Of a DNA stretch of 64,000 nucleotides, positions 25,935 through 34,031 are shown one piece after another. The position numbers and the translations under genes were made by a program. Numbering within the stretch: position 1 is the stretch's first letter; each line of letters starts with the position of its first letter. Below the pieces are notes generated by a model. The model ran no database searches. It was not told the origin of the DNA and worked only from the letters and a program-made list of their open reading frames with translations. The stretch is from Shewanella piezotolerans WP3 (GTDB lineage Bacteria; Pseudomonadota; Gammaproteobacteria; Enterobacterales; Shewanellaceae). The stretch is from contig NC_011566.1 of assembly GCF_000014885.1 (NCBI RefSeq), positions 3,949,501 to 4,013,500 on the forward strand, read 5' to 3'.

Positions 25935-27032
25935 TTAAAGTTCTAGCGTAACGTTAGACTTCAACTTAGTTGAACAAGCTAATACGTAGCCTTGCGCTAT
26001 CTCATCTGCTGTCAATGACATTTGACTGGTTGATTCAGTTTCACCCTCTACAACCTTGCATTTGCACGCACCGCAGACACCTGAACGGCATGCTGCAATA
26101 ATAGGTAGACCTTCGGCCTCAACACCATCTAGCAACGTTTGTTCACTAGAAAGAGTCCGGGTTCTGTCACCAATTTGCAGCATAAAACCGCTCATTTCAT
26201 CACTAGCTGCAGCCTCTTTTGCTGCAGCAAGTTCGCCAAGATCGCCTTTGAACGAGCCAAAGCTTTCTTGATTAAACTGCGCCATATTAAAGGTTAATGA
26301 TTCAAGTAGTGTTTTTACTGCCTCCATATAAGGCTCTGGCCCACACACAAATACAGTGCGGGTCTGAAAATCCGGAACAAGGCGCTTCAAATTATCAGCA
26401 GATAATCGTCCTGCTTCAGCATCTACATAAGCGCATGGCTCACTATCTAGACTCTCTAACAGGTAGTTAAGCTTAAACTGGTCACTGCGATCAGCCATTT
26501 GCTCAAGCGACTGCTTGAAAATCAGATCCTCAGTAGACTTAGCGCTATGTAAAAAAGAGATATCAGGGCCAATTTGCGTATCGGCTAACCATCTAGACAT
26601 AGAGTACATAGGCGTAATGCCGCAACCCGCGCTCAAAAACAGATACTTGTCAGCTTCGATATCGATCAGGTTAAATGCACCATCCGGTCCTAGCGCTCGT
26701 ACTACATGACCAACTTCTAGACTATTTGCAAGAAAGTTAGAGACTTTACCGCCTTCAATCTGCTTGACAGTCAATACGATTGAAAATGGACGAGATGGTG
26801 ATGAGCTAATGGTGTAACTGCGGCCGATTTTCTCACCATTTATCTCTAGTAATAATGTAAGGAACTGTCCCGGTTTAAAGTGAAACTTTACTGGTTTCAC
26901 ACCTTGGAAACGAAAACTGATTACATCATGAGTTTCATGCCATTTTTCCACACAAACCAATTGATGCTCACCCGCTTGCCACTGCTCTGCAGTGAAAGGG
27001 GCATTAACTGGTGTATTCCTACTATTCATCAT
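25935..27032 (-). CDS. hcr: NADH oxidoreductase for hybrid cluster protein
   Basis: A 365-residue FAD/NADH reductase with a C-terminal plant-type [2Fe-2S] ferredoxin domain. It carries the FAD motif GRSYTISSSPS (about residue 70), the NAD motif LSAGCGITPMYSM (about 132), the FVCGPEPYMEAV motif (about 227) and the cluster ligands CRSGVCGACKC plus a distal Cys (about 315-355). It supplies electrons to Hcp, encoded immediately upstream, which reduces nitric oxide or hydroxylamine. A terminator-like hairpin separates the two genes. Confidence 0.93.
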   Translation of the reverse strand: MMNSRNTPVNAPFTAEQWQAGEHQLVCVEKWHETHDVISFRFQGVKPVKFHFKPGQFLTLLLEINGEKIGRSYTISSSPSRPFSIVLTVKQIEGGKVSNFLANSLEVGHVVRALGPDGAFNLIDIEADKYLFLSAGCGITPMYSMSRWLADTQIGPDISFLHSAKSTEDLIFKQSLEQMADRSDQFKLNYLLESLDSEPCAYVDAEAGRLSADNLKRLVPDFQTRTVFVCGPEPYMEAVKTLLESLTFNMAQFNQESFGSFKGDLGELAAAKEAAASDEMSGFMLQIGDRTRTLSSEQTLLDGVEAEGLPIIAACRSGVCGACKCKVVEGETESTSQMSLTADEIAQGYVLACSTKLKSNVTLEL

Positions 27033-27056
27033 TTCTCTTTACCCTATTACCGACAT

Positions 27057-27086
27057 AAAAATGGCCACATATGAGTGGCCATTTTT
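27057..27086 (-). terminator. Hairpin between hcp and hcr
   Basis: AAAAATGGCCAC (27057-27068) pairs with GTGGCCATTTTT (27075-27086) with a six-base loop, giving a T-run on the minus strand. It may limit hcr expression relative to hcp by partial termination. Confidence 0.82.
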
Positions 27087-27114
27087 ACTAACTCATCACC
27101 GCCTAAGCGGGCTG

Positions 27115-28779
27115 TTACGCCACGTTTAGAATGCGATTAAGATCCGCTTCTACAGTTGTTGTAGTGCGCAGTCCAAACTTCTCTTCTAATACGTTAGCTA
27201 GGTTTGCAGTTAAGAACGCTGGCGCCGTTGGGCCAGTTAGAATGTTCTTCACTCCAAGAGACAGTAACGTAAGCAATACCACAATCGCTTTTTGTTCAAA
27301 CCAAGACAATACCAAGGTCAAAGGAAGCTCATTGATGTCACACTCAAATGCTTCTGAAAGTGCAATTGCAAGCTGGATTGCTGAGTAAGCATCATTACAC
27401 TGACCAATGTCCAGTAAACGTGGGATGCCGTTGATATCGCCAAACTCAAGCTTATTGAATTTGTACTTACCACAACCTAGAGTCAGGATGAGTGAATCAT
27501 CAGGCGCTTGAGTGGCTATATCAGTAAAGTAGCCACGCTCCTCTTTATCACCGTCACAACCACCAACCAAGAAGAAATGCTTAATAGCACCACTTTTCAC
27601 ATTATCAATCACGGTTGGTGCCGCAGCCATAAGTGCGTTACGAGCAAAGCCTATAGTGATTAGATGGGGGATCTCATCATAAGCAAAACCTTCTAAAGCC
27701 TCAGCTTTAGCGATAACAGCACTGAAATCATCACCGATGATGTGACTAACACCTGGCCAGCCAACAATACTACGAGTGAAGATTCGGTCTGAATAATCGC
27801 CCACATTAGGGTCGATAATACAGTTAGAAGTCATTACAACTGCACCAGGGAATGTGGCGAACTCCTTCTGTTGGTTCTGCCATGCACTACCGTAGTTACC
27901 TACAAGGTGCGGGTATTTTTTCAATTCAGGGTAAGCAAGCGCAGGTAGCATTTCACCGTGAGTGAATACGTTGATGCCCTTACCTTCAGTTTGTTGCAAG
28001 ATAAGCTCTAGATCTTTCATGTCGTGACCAGACACTAAAATCGCTTTACCTTTTACAGATTTGGTGTTCACTTGAGTCGGCTCTGGGTGACCAAATGCGT
28101 GAGTCTCGCCTTCATCAAGCATTGCCATGACGCGATAGTTTAGCTGACCGATTTGCATTGCGGTTTCAAATAGCTTATCACCATCAACAGAGTCTTCACC
28201 TAGGAAAGCCATGATCTCATGGAATTCACCAGCAACTTCATCGTTAGTTTGGTCAAGAACGCGAGCATGTTCCATGTAAGCTGCAGCGCCCTTAAGGCCA
28301 TATAAGCAAAGTAAACGTAAACCCATGATATCTTCATGAACTTCATCTTTACCACGGTTAGGCGCAGCTTGAAGAGCTTGTGTTAGCATCTCGGGCTTAG
28401 TTGTACCCAATACTAGCTGCATTGTCGCTGTTGGTGTTTTTGCCTCAACATTTAGCTCAGCACATTTAGCTTCATAAGCTGTTTGTAAACGGCTACGGAA
28501 AGTGTTTGCTTGCGCTGTGTATTCAATAATACGGTCATCATCGAAGTTAACATTGGTTAGCGTCGCAAAGAATGCCTTTGGCACAAACGTGTCAATCTCG
28601 TGGTCAACAACTCCGACTTCACGTGCACGAACAGCGTATGCTGATACCCCTTGAAGAATGTAAATCAGCAGATCTTGTAAGTCTGATGTATCAGACGATT
28701 TACCACACATACCTTGTGTATAACTACAGCCATTGCCCGCAGGCGTACTTATAGTAAGCTCACATTGAATACAAAACAC
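27115..28779 (-). CDS. hcp: Hybrid cluster protein (hydroxylamine / NO reductase)
   Basis: A roughly 554-residue iron-sulfur-oxygen cluster enzyme that detoxifies nitric oxide and hydroxylamine under low oxygen. The N-terminal cluster site is FCIQCE...GMCGKS; hybrid-cluster residues lie in NVFTHGEMLP, VMTSNCIIDP, VGGCDGDKEERGY, LTLGCGKYKFN and a Glu/Cys-containing C-terminal half. The frame is open to 28863, but AGGAG lies seven bases before the GTG at 28779, and the family N-terminus begins at that codon. An NsrR-like operator covers the promoter region. Confidence 0.95.
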   Translation of the reverse strand: MFCIQCELTISTPAGNGCSYTQGMCGKSSDTSDLQDLLIYILQGVSAYAVRAREVGVVDHEIDTFVPKAFFATLTNVNFDDDRIIEYTAQANTFRSRLQTAYEAKCAELNVEAKTPTATMQLVLGTTKPEMLTQALQAAPNRGKDEVHEDIMGLRLLCLYGLKGAAAYMEHARVLDQTNDEVAGEFHEIMAFLGEDSVDGDKLFETAMQIGQLNYRVMAMLDEGETHAFGHPEPTQVNTKSVKGKAILVSGHDMKDLELILQQTEGKGINVFTHGEMLPALAYPELKKYPHLVGNYGSAWQNQQKEFATFPGAVVMTSNCIIDPNVGDYSDRIFTRSIVGWPGVSHIIGDDFSAVIAKAEALEGFAYDEIPHLITIGFARNALMAAAPTVIDNVKSGAIKHFFLVGGCDGDKEERGYFTDIATQAPDDSLILTLGCGKYKFNKLEFGDINGIPRLLDIGQCNDAYSAIQLAIALSEAFECDINELPLTLVLSWFEQKAIVVLLTLLSLGVKNILTGPTAPAFLTANLANVLEEKFGLRTTTTVEADLNRILNVA

Positions 28780-28800
28780 GACACTACTCCTAATACTTAA

Positions 28801-28823
28801 TACATGCATATAATTTGCATCTT
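28801..28823 (-). promoter_or_regulatory. NsrR-like operator of hcp
   Basis: On the minus strand the site reads AAGATGCAAAT-T-ATATGCATGTA, two 11-bp inverted halves around one base. It matches the NsrR consensus (AAGATGCATTT and its complement) at about 17 of 22 positions. It lies 22-44 bp upstream of the hcp start codon. NsrR is a nitric-oxide-sensing repressor known to control hcp in enteric bacteria. Confidence 0.72.
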
Positions 28824-28843
28824 TAAAATTAAGTCTACGCCGA

Positions 28844-28857
28844 TTGAAAAATTGCAA
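28844..28857 (-). promoter_or_regulatory. Weak FNR-like site upstream of hcp
   Basis: TTGAA-AAAT-TGCAA resembles TTGAT-N4-ATCAA at seven of ten positions. It lies next to the NsrR-like site, where an anaerobic activator would be expected, but the match is poor. Confidence 0.3.
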
Positions 28858-29151
28858 AAGCATTTTCTAAGCTTGAAAGTAAAAACTATGAAAGAGATCA
28901 CCTTAAGCGACAGCTAAAGAATAAAAATCGTCCAATAAATGACGAATATCAGCAATAGATGAAAATGAGCCTGATAACGCCTCTCATTCTTGCTTCTGAT
29001 TAATGCATGAAAGATTGGATTTAATGGCCAAAAAGGAGTTTTCTAGTTAAGTATGTGCAGCATTAGTGTGTCTTTTTGCAATAGAAAATACTGCTAAGCT
29101 GTAAAGTTGAACATCTCCCTTGGCTAAAGATAATGACTGGAACTAAAACGT
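28858..29151. other. Intergenic region between hcp and the tyrA terminator
   Basis: About 290 bp of AT-rich sequence in which I see no gene, repeat or clear operator. Confidence 0.5.
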
Positions 29152-29175
29152 AAAAAGGAGCCGCAGCTCCTTTTT
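29152..29175 (-). terminator. Terminator of aroF-tyrA
   Basis: AAAAAGGAGC (29152-29161) pairs with GCTCCTTTTT (29166-29175) around CGCA. Confidence 0.88.
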
Positions 29176-29202
29176 ATTCTCGATAAACAACTTCAAACTC
29201 AA

Positions 29203-30342
29203 CTAGCCAGTTTTCATATCATTCACCGATTGCAACATTGCGCGGCTTTCACGTTGGAACTGAGGTGCAAAATCACCAAACCACTGCGCAACCTCTTCGA
29301 ACTGCTTAACAAAAGCCTCTCGATTGCCAGATTTTAGGATCTGTAATGCCTGTGAGTAATTATCAAGGTAATCACTGATAGCAACTAAACTTTCCTCTTG
29401 AGCAAAAATGATGTCGGCATATAGCTCAGGGCTCTGAGCAAACAAGCGCCCTACCATCGCCAATTCTAAACGATAAATAGGTGAGCTAAACTGCAACAAC
29501 GACTCAATATCAGCCTCCTCTTTATAAAGGTTAAGCCCATAAACGAATGAGGAGAAATGACGCATCGCTTGCACCAGTTGCATCGCTTTGTCATGTTTTT
29601 CCGGCTCAGCCTCAACAATGCGTGCGCCCCAAATTTTTATCTGCTCGATAAGCCACTGGTATTCAGACTCACCTCGACCATGGCAAACCACAACAACTTG
29701 CTTAGCAAGGCTACCCACATCTGGGCCAAACATCGGGTGTAACCCCAAAACCGGCCCACTATGCGCAGCTAACATAGCTTCAACTGGCGCAGTCTTAATC
29801 GAGGTTAAGTCCGCAAGAATACAGTTGCTCGGTAGCTGTGTCAGCTTACTGGCAATCAATTCACAGGTGATATTGATAGGCACGGTAACAATGACAAGAC
29901 CAGCGCCATCAAAAATAGTCTGGCTATTGAGCCAATCATCTTTATCTAACGACTTAACTTCATATCCAGATAAAGTAAGCATCTGCGAAAATAACCCGCC
30001 AAGCTTACCTTCACCACCAACAATGACCACATGTCCTAAATCAGTTTTGACCTGTTTGAAGCCAACATCCTTTTCATTAAGATAAGACTCGCGCATTAAA
30101 CGACGTAAAATATCTTCAATAAGTTGCGGCGCAACATCCATAGCTTGTGCTTCTGCGCGCCGTTTAGCTAACATCTTCGCTTCGCGCTGTGGCGCATAGA
30201 TAGGAAGCCCTGCACCGTGCTTAACAGCGCCTACTTGCGCCACTAAATCTAAACGTTTCCGAAGTAGGTGCAGTAATTGCTGGTCAACGCCATCAATCAA
30301 CCCTCTTAGGTTTTCAAGCTCTGCAGTGGTCTTCTCGTTCAT
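29203..30342 (-). CDS. tyrA: Chorismate mutase / prephenate dehydrogenase
   Basis: Makes 4-hydroxyphenylpyruvate from chorismate via prephenate, for tyrosine. The 379-residue product has an N-terminal AroQ domain (LRGLIDGVDQQLLHLLRKRLDLVAQVG) and an NAD-dependent dehydrogenase domain with VVIVGGEGKLGGLFSQML (about residue 103) and LHPMFGPDVGSL (about 200). Two starts are possible: ATG 30357, which overlaps the aroF stop as ATGA, or ATG 30342, preceded by GAGAGAG, used here. Either way tyrA is coupled tightly to aroF. Confidence 0.94.
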   Translation of the reverse strand: MNEKTTAELENLRGLIDGVDQQLLHLLRKRLDLVAQVGAVKHGAGLPIYAPQREAKMLAKRRAEAQAMDVAPQLIEDILRRLMRESYLNEKDVGFKQVKTDLGHVVIVGGEGKLGGLFSQMLTLSGYEVKSLDKDDWLNSQTIFDGAGLVIVTVPINITCELIASKLTQLPSNCILADLTSIKTAPVEAMLAAHSGPVLGLHPMFGPDVGSLAKQVVVVCHGRGESEYQWLIEQIKIWGARIVEAEPEKHDKAMQLVQAMRHFSSFVYGLNLYKEEADIESLLQFSSPIYRLELAMVGRLFAQSPELYADIIFAQEESLVAISDYLDNYSQALQILKSGNREAFVKQFEEVAQWFGDFAPQFQRESRAMLQSVNDMKTG

Positions 30343-30356
30343 TACTCTCTCTTCCA

Positions 30357-31448
30357 TCAGCCGTTTGCTACTTTCAGCATATCAAACCTTGTTGGTAATA
30401 CTGAAGCTAAGTCTGCAGCTCCACTGCGCAATAATGTATCGGTTGTCTGCCAATCGATACATGCATCGGTAACAGACACCCCATAAGCAAGTTCATCTAC
30501 CGGTAAATCACTACTCTGCTTGCCCGCATTAAGGTGGCTTTCAAGCATCACACCTATGATCGACTGGTTGCCGTTAAGAATTTGATTAAAGACATCTTCA
30601 CATACTGGCGTTTGCTTATTGTGATCTTTTGAAGAATTACCGTGACTACAATCAACAATCAAGCGCGCATTCAAATTGGCTGCATGTAACTGCTGCTCGC
30701 ACTCAGCGACACTCGCTGCGTCGTAGTTTGGCGATTTACCGCCACGCAAAATCACATGCCCGTCTGGATTACCCGCAGTTTGCAACAGTGCAACTTGACC
30801 TTTTTGGTTAATCCCCATAAAGCGGTGGCTGCTAGCGGCCGATTCTAATGCGTTTATTGCAACACCTAGCTTGCCATCTGTACCATTTTTAAAGCCAACT
30901 GGCATAGACAGGCCCGATGCCATCTCACGGTGAGTTTGTGATTCAGTCGTACGAGCACCAATAGCTGACCAAGTGATCAATTCAGACATGTACTGGGGGC
31001 TAATAGGATCAAGCGCTTCAGTAGCAACCGGCAGCTCAAGCTCAGCAAGCCAAATCATCAGTTCGCGAGCTTTACGTAAGCCTTTATCAACATCAAATGA
31101 CTCATCCATATCAGGATCATTGATCATCCCCTTCCAACCCACCGTGGTGCGTGGCTTCTCAAAGTACACGCGCATCAACACGTAAAATTGGTCACCCAAC
31201 TCATCATGCAGCTTTTTAAGTTTAAGCGCGTACTCTTTAGCGGCATCAATATCATGGATTGAACAAGGCCCAGAGATCACCAACACTCGATTATCTCGTT
31301 TGTGGACGATGTCGGATACGGTTTTACGCGCATTAATCACGTATTGACTAGCATGAGCAGATAATGGCAAAGCACGCTTCAACTCCTCTGGAGTCACCAA
31401 CACTTTTTCTGAACTAATATGTACGTTGTTAATTGTATCTTGTTGCAT
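30357..31448 (-). CDS. aroF: DAHP synthase, tyrosine-regulated type
   Basis: Joins phosphoenolpyruvate and erythrose 4-phosphate in the first committed step of aromatic synthesis. The 363-residue type I-alpha enzyme aligns with E. coli AroF from its first residues (MQQDTINNVHISSEKVL). Conserved blocks are VISGPCSIHD, VYFEKPRTTVGWKG, ARTTESQTHREMASGLSMP, KNGTDG and VDCSHGNSSKD. The frame is open to 31484, but AGGTG lies six bases before the ATG at 31448. With tyrA 3' it forms an operon for tyrosine. Erythrose 4-phosphate is a product of the transaldolase and phosphoketolase routes encoded earlier in the window. Confidence 0.95.
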   Translation of the reverse strand: MQQDTINNVHISSEKVLVTPEELKRALPLSAHASQYVINARKTVSDIVHKRDNRVLVISGPCSIHDIDAAKEYALKLKKLHDELGDQFYVLMRVYFEKPRTTVGWKGMINDPDMDESFDVDKGLRKARELMIWLAELELPVATEALDPISPQYMSELITWSAIGARTTESQTHREMASGLSMPVGFKNGTDGKLGVAINALESAASSHRFMGINQKGQVALLQTAGNPDGHVILRGGKSPNYDAASVAECEQQLHAANLNARLIVDCSHGNSSKDHNKQTPVCEDVFNQILNGNQSIIGVMLESHLNAGKQSSDLPVDELAYGVSVTDACIDWQTTDTLLRSGAADLASVLPTRFDMLKVANG

Positions 31449-31693
31449 GCTCATCACCTGATTAAAGTCTACTACTGTTTGCAAACCAATTTGCCTGAGT
31501 TAACCGCTAGTTTAGCTTTTCAACTGTAACGCCGTACTGCTACACCATTACACCTTGAGAGCACTATGCCAGCGAGCAAGACTAAGATCAAGCAGCAAAT
31601 TTAAATAATGAAAATTATTGTTGTTATTTTGGCTCTAATACCAATCAGTATAAGAATAGCAAGTAGAAAGGCTCATAAATCGCAGCCAACAAA

Positions 31694-31714
31694 AAACCGC
31701 CATATAGGCGGTTT
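31694..31714 (-). terminator. Terminator of the rpsP-rplS operon
   Basis: AAACCGCC (31694-31701) pairs with GGCGGTTT (31707-31714); the minus strand continues into six T. Confidence 0.88.
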
Positions 31715-31768
31715 CTCGTGCGAACACTGCATCTTTTTTTAGCCGAACTAATAATTACAAAAAAGTAA

Positions 31769-32122
31769 TTACTTAGTTGAAAGCTTCTCACGGATACGTG
31801 CAGACTTACCTGAACGCTCACGTAGGTAGTAAAGCTTAGCACGACGAACACGGCCGCGACGCTTAACTTCGATGCTAGAGATGATTGGGCTGTGAGTCTG
31901 GAACGCACGCTCAACACCTTCACCATTAGAGATTTTACGTACTGTGAATGCAGAGTGAACGCCGCGGTTACGCTTAGCGATTACAACGCCTTCAAACGCC
32001 TGTAGACGCTCTTTACCGCCTTCTACAACACGTACTTTTACAACTACTGTATCACCGGCACCAAATTCTGGTACGTCGGTTTTCATTTGCTCTTCGTTGA
32101 GCATTTTGATGATGTTATTCAT
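31769..32122 (-). CDS. rplS: 50S ribosomal protein L19
   Basis: A 117-residue ribosomal protein at the 30S-50S interface. It has the family pattern FGAGDTVVVKVRVVEGGKER, AFEGVVIAKRNRG, and VKRRGRVRRAKLYYLRERSGKSARI. It is last in rpsP-rimM-trmD-rplS, 36 bp after trmD, an order conserved in gammaproteobacteria. Confidence 0.98.
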   Translation of the reverse strand: MNNIIKMLNEEQMKTDVPEFGAGDTVVVKVRVVEGGKERLQAFEGVVIAKRNRGVHSAFTVRKISNGEGVERAFQTHSPIISSIEVKRRGRVRRAKLYYLRERSGKSARIREKLSTK

Positions 32123-32158
32123 TAAATAAACTCCATACTAGTAATAACTGCGCTTCGA

Positions 32159-32905
32159 CTAAGCATCTTGTTTGATGCTGTCAACAAATTCAGCTAAAAG
32201 CTGCTCTTGTTCGCCAGTCAGAGCTAGATTTTCAAGTAATTCTGGTCGTCTTAACAAAGTTCTTCCGAGACTTTGTTGCAAACGCCAGCGTCTAATATGT
32301 TCGTGGTTGCCACTTAGTAACACGGCTGGAACATCCAGCCCATCCATACTTTCAGGACGCGTATAGTGGGGGCAATCCAGTAAACCGTCAGAGAAAGAAT
32401 CCTGCTCTGCCGAAGCCTTTTTTCCTAGCACGCCAGGAACAAGTCTCGATACTGAATCAATCAAAGTCATCGCAGGAAGTTCGCCACCCGAAAGCACGTA
32501 ATCTCCAATTGACCACTCTTCGTCCACTTCAGTTTGTATAATGCGCTCATCGACACCTTCGTATCGTCCACACACTAAGACCAAACTGGATGATTTGGCT
32601 AACTCTTCAACGCCTTGCTGTGTCAGCTTACGGCCTTGAGGAGAAAGGTAGATCACCTTTGCCTCTTTTCCAGCTGCAGCTTTCGCCGCATGGATGGCAT
32701 CACGTAGAGGTTGCACCATCATTAACATGCCAGGGCCACCACCGTATGGGCGGTCATCCACTGTCTTATGTTTATCATGGGTGAAATCACGAGGATTCCA
32801 CGTTTGCATCTCTAGTAATCCTTTACTAACTGCACGACCCGTTACACCAAAGTCTGTTACGGCACGAAACATCTCCGGAAACAGGGTTACTACCCCTAAC
32901 CACAT
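32159..32905 (-). CDS. trmD: tRNA (guanine-37-N1)-methyltransferase
   Basis: Methylates G37 of tRNAs reading CUN, CCN and CGG codons using SAM and prevents frameshifting. The 248-residue SPOUT protein has VTLFPEMF at the start, VDDRPYGGGPGMLMM (about residue 49), VCGRYEGVDERI (about 111) and IGDYVLSGGELPAM for the trefoil-knot SAM site (about 133). It is third in the operon, 15 bp after rimM. Confidence 0.98.
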   Translation of the reverse strand: MWLGVVTLFPEMFRAVTDFGVTGRAVSKGLLEMQTWNPRDFTHDKHKTVDDRPYGGGPGMLMMVQPLRDAIHAAKAAAGKEAKVIYLSPQGRKLTQQGVEELAKSSSLVLVCGRYEGVDERIIQTEVDEEWSIGDYVLSGGELPAMTLIDSVSRLVPGVLGKKASAEQDSFSDGLLDCPHYTRPESMDGLDVPAVLLSGNHEHIRRWRLQQSLGRTLLRRPELLENLALTGEQEQLLAEFVDSIKQDA

Positions 32906-32920
32906 CTGCTCTACCTCGAC

Positions 32921-33451
32921 TTAAAAGTCCGGATCCCAATCCACTAAAATCTGTTTTGCCGTCAAATCCACCTTTTGGATGAACTGTTCGGTAACAAAGG
33001 GGATCATTCGTTCCGCTTTGCCAAAGCCATCTTTTGCGTTAGCTTTAACTAGGAGTACGTCATTTGATCCTGTTTCCACGATCTCCTGAACTTTACCCAT
33101 GTTATAGCCTTTGGTATTCACCACTTCACATCCGATTAGATCTCGCCAGTAGAATTCATCTTCTGGCAAAACTTCCATCTGTTCAGGGGTGACGGCAATC
33201 TCACAATTTGTAAGTGCCTGAGCCTGATCCCGTGTTTCTACGCCTTCAAGACAAGCGACTACCGCTTTACCTTGCATACGCCACTGGAGGACTTTAACCT
33301 CACGCCATTCACCTTGCTCTTTTAACAACCAAGGAGAATAATCAAAAATACCTTCAACAGAATCGGTATAGGTAGTGATCTTCAACCAACCTTTAATGCC
33401 GTGACTTGAACCTAATTTCCCAAGTACGACGGGTTCTTGTTTACTGCTCAT
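32921..33451 (-). CDS. rimM: 16S rRNA maturation protein RimM
   Basis: A 176-residue protein that assists assembly of the 30S head around S19. It has the N-terminal VLGKLGSSHGIKGWLKI barrel, EDEFYWRDLIGCEV at about residue 100 linking to the PRC-barrel domain, and the C-terminal ILVDWDPDF. A TTG at 33454 would add one residue, but the ATG at 33451 is more likely. It lies between rpsP and trmD. Confidence 0.96.
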   Translation of the reverse strand: MSSKQEPVVLGKLGSSHGIKGWLKITTYTDSVEGIFDYSPWLLKEQGEWREVKVLQWRMQGKAVVACLEGVETRDQAQALTNCEIAVTPEQMEVLPEDEFYWRDLIGCEVVNTKGYNMGKVQEIVETGSNDVLLVKANAKDGFGKAERMIPFVTEQFIQKVDLTAKQILVDWDPDF

Positions 33452-33471
33452 CAATCTATACCTTAACGCTA

Positions 33472-33723
33472 TTAAGCAGCTGCTTTACGAGCGTCTTTGA
33501 TCAATTTTGCTACACGATCAGATGTAGCAGCACCGTTAGAAACCCAGTGCTCAACACGGTCAAGATCTAAGCGTAGAGCTTCTTCTTGGCCACGAGCTAA
33601 TGGGTTAAAAAAGCCAACACGCTCAATGAAACGACCATCACGGGCGTTACGGCTGTCAGCAACAACGATGTTATAAAATGGACGCTTTTTTGCGCCGCCA
33701 CGAGCTAAACGAATGGTAACCAT
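33472..33723 (-). CDS. rpsP: 30S ribosomal protein S16
   Basis: An 83-residue ribosomal protein with the universal N-terminus MVTIRLARGGAKKRPFYNIV and the FIERVGFFNPLA motif. The frame is open to 33759, but AGAGGAT precedes the ATG at 33723 and the conserved protein begins there. It is the first gene of the operon. Confidence 0.98.
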   Translation of the reverse strand: MVTIRLARGGAKKRPFYNIVVADSRNARDGRFIERVGFFNPLARGQEEALRLDLDRVEHWVSNGAATSDRVAKLIKDARKAAA

Positions 33724-33876
33724 GCGTTTTGTATCCTCTAATGATTTGCTTTTTATCAAGCAAAAATAAAAACTGAAACTCCGTGTTCGCGGAGAGCCCC
33801 AGATAGAAAGCCGGCAGATTTTACCTGACTGACCGGCGAATGCAACCGTAATCGACGTTTATTACGCCAAAAACGA

Positions 33877-33914
33877 TTTACAGGCTAGAATGAAAACTCA
33901 CTCTAGCCTGTAAA
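33877..33914. terminator. Terminator between ffh and rpsP operon
   Basis: TTTACAGGCTAGA (33877-33889) pairs with TCTAGCCTGTAAA (33902-33914), a 13-bp perfect stem with a 12-base loop, leading into a T-rich run on the minus strand. Confidence 0.85.
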
Positions 33915-33941
33915 ATTTTGTACAGGACGATTAATAATAGA

Positions 33942-34031
33942 CTAGCGGCCCGGCATTTCATACCAGGTGGTAACATACCGCTCATACCACGCATCATACT
34001 TTTTCATGCCGCCTTTAGATGACATTATATC
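33942..34031 (-). pseudogene. Out-of-frame remnant of the Ffh C-terminal tail
   Basis: Directly after the ffh stop codon the minus strand still encodes tail-like sequence: SSKGGMKK in the ffh frame, then, after one extra base at 33998, MMRGMSGMLPPGMK in the next frame, and finally MPGR and a stop back in the original frame. E. coli Ffh ends in a similar Met-rich KKGGMAKMMRSMKGMMPPG stretch with FPGR. The pattern fits a tail cut off by a stop codon and then decayed by small indels, or errors in the sequence. Confidence 0.75.

Noticed and set aside
31449..31640. TyrR box upstream of aroF
   Set aside because: I looked for TGTAAA-N6-TTTACA. Only a poor TGTAAT...GTAC match is present, not enough to claim.
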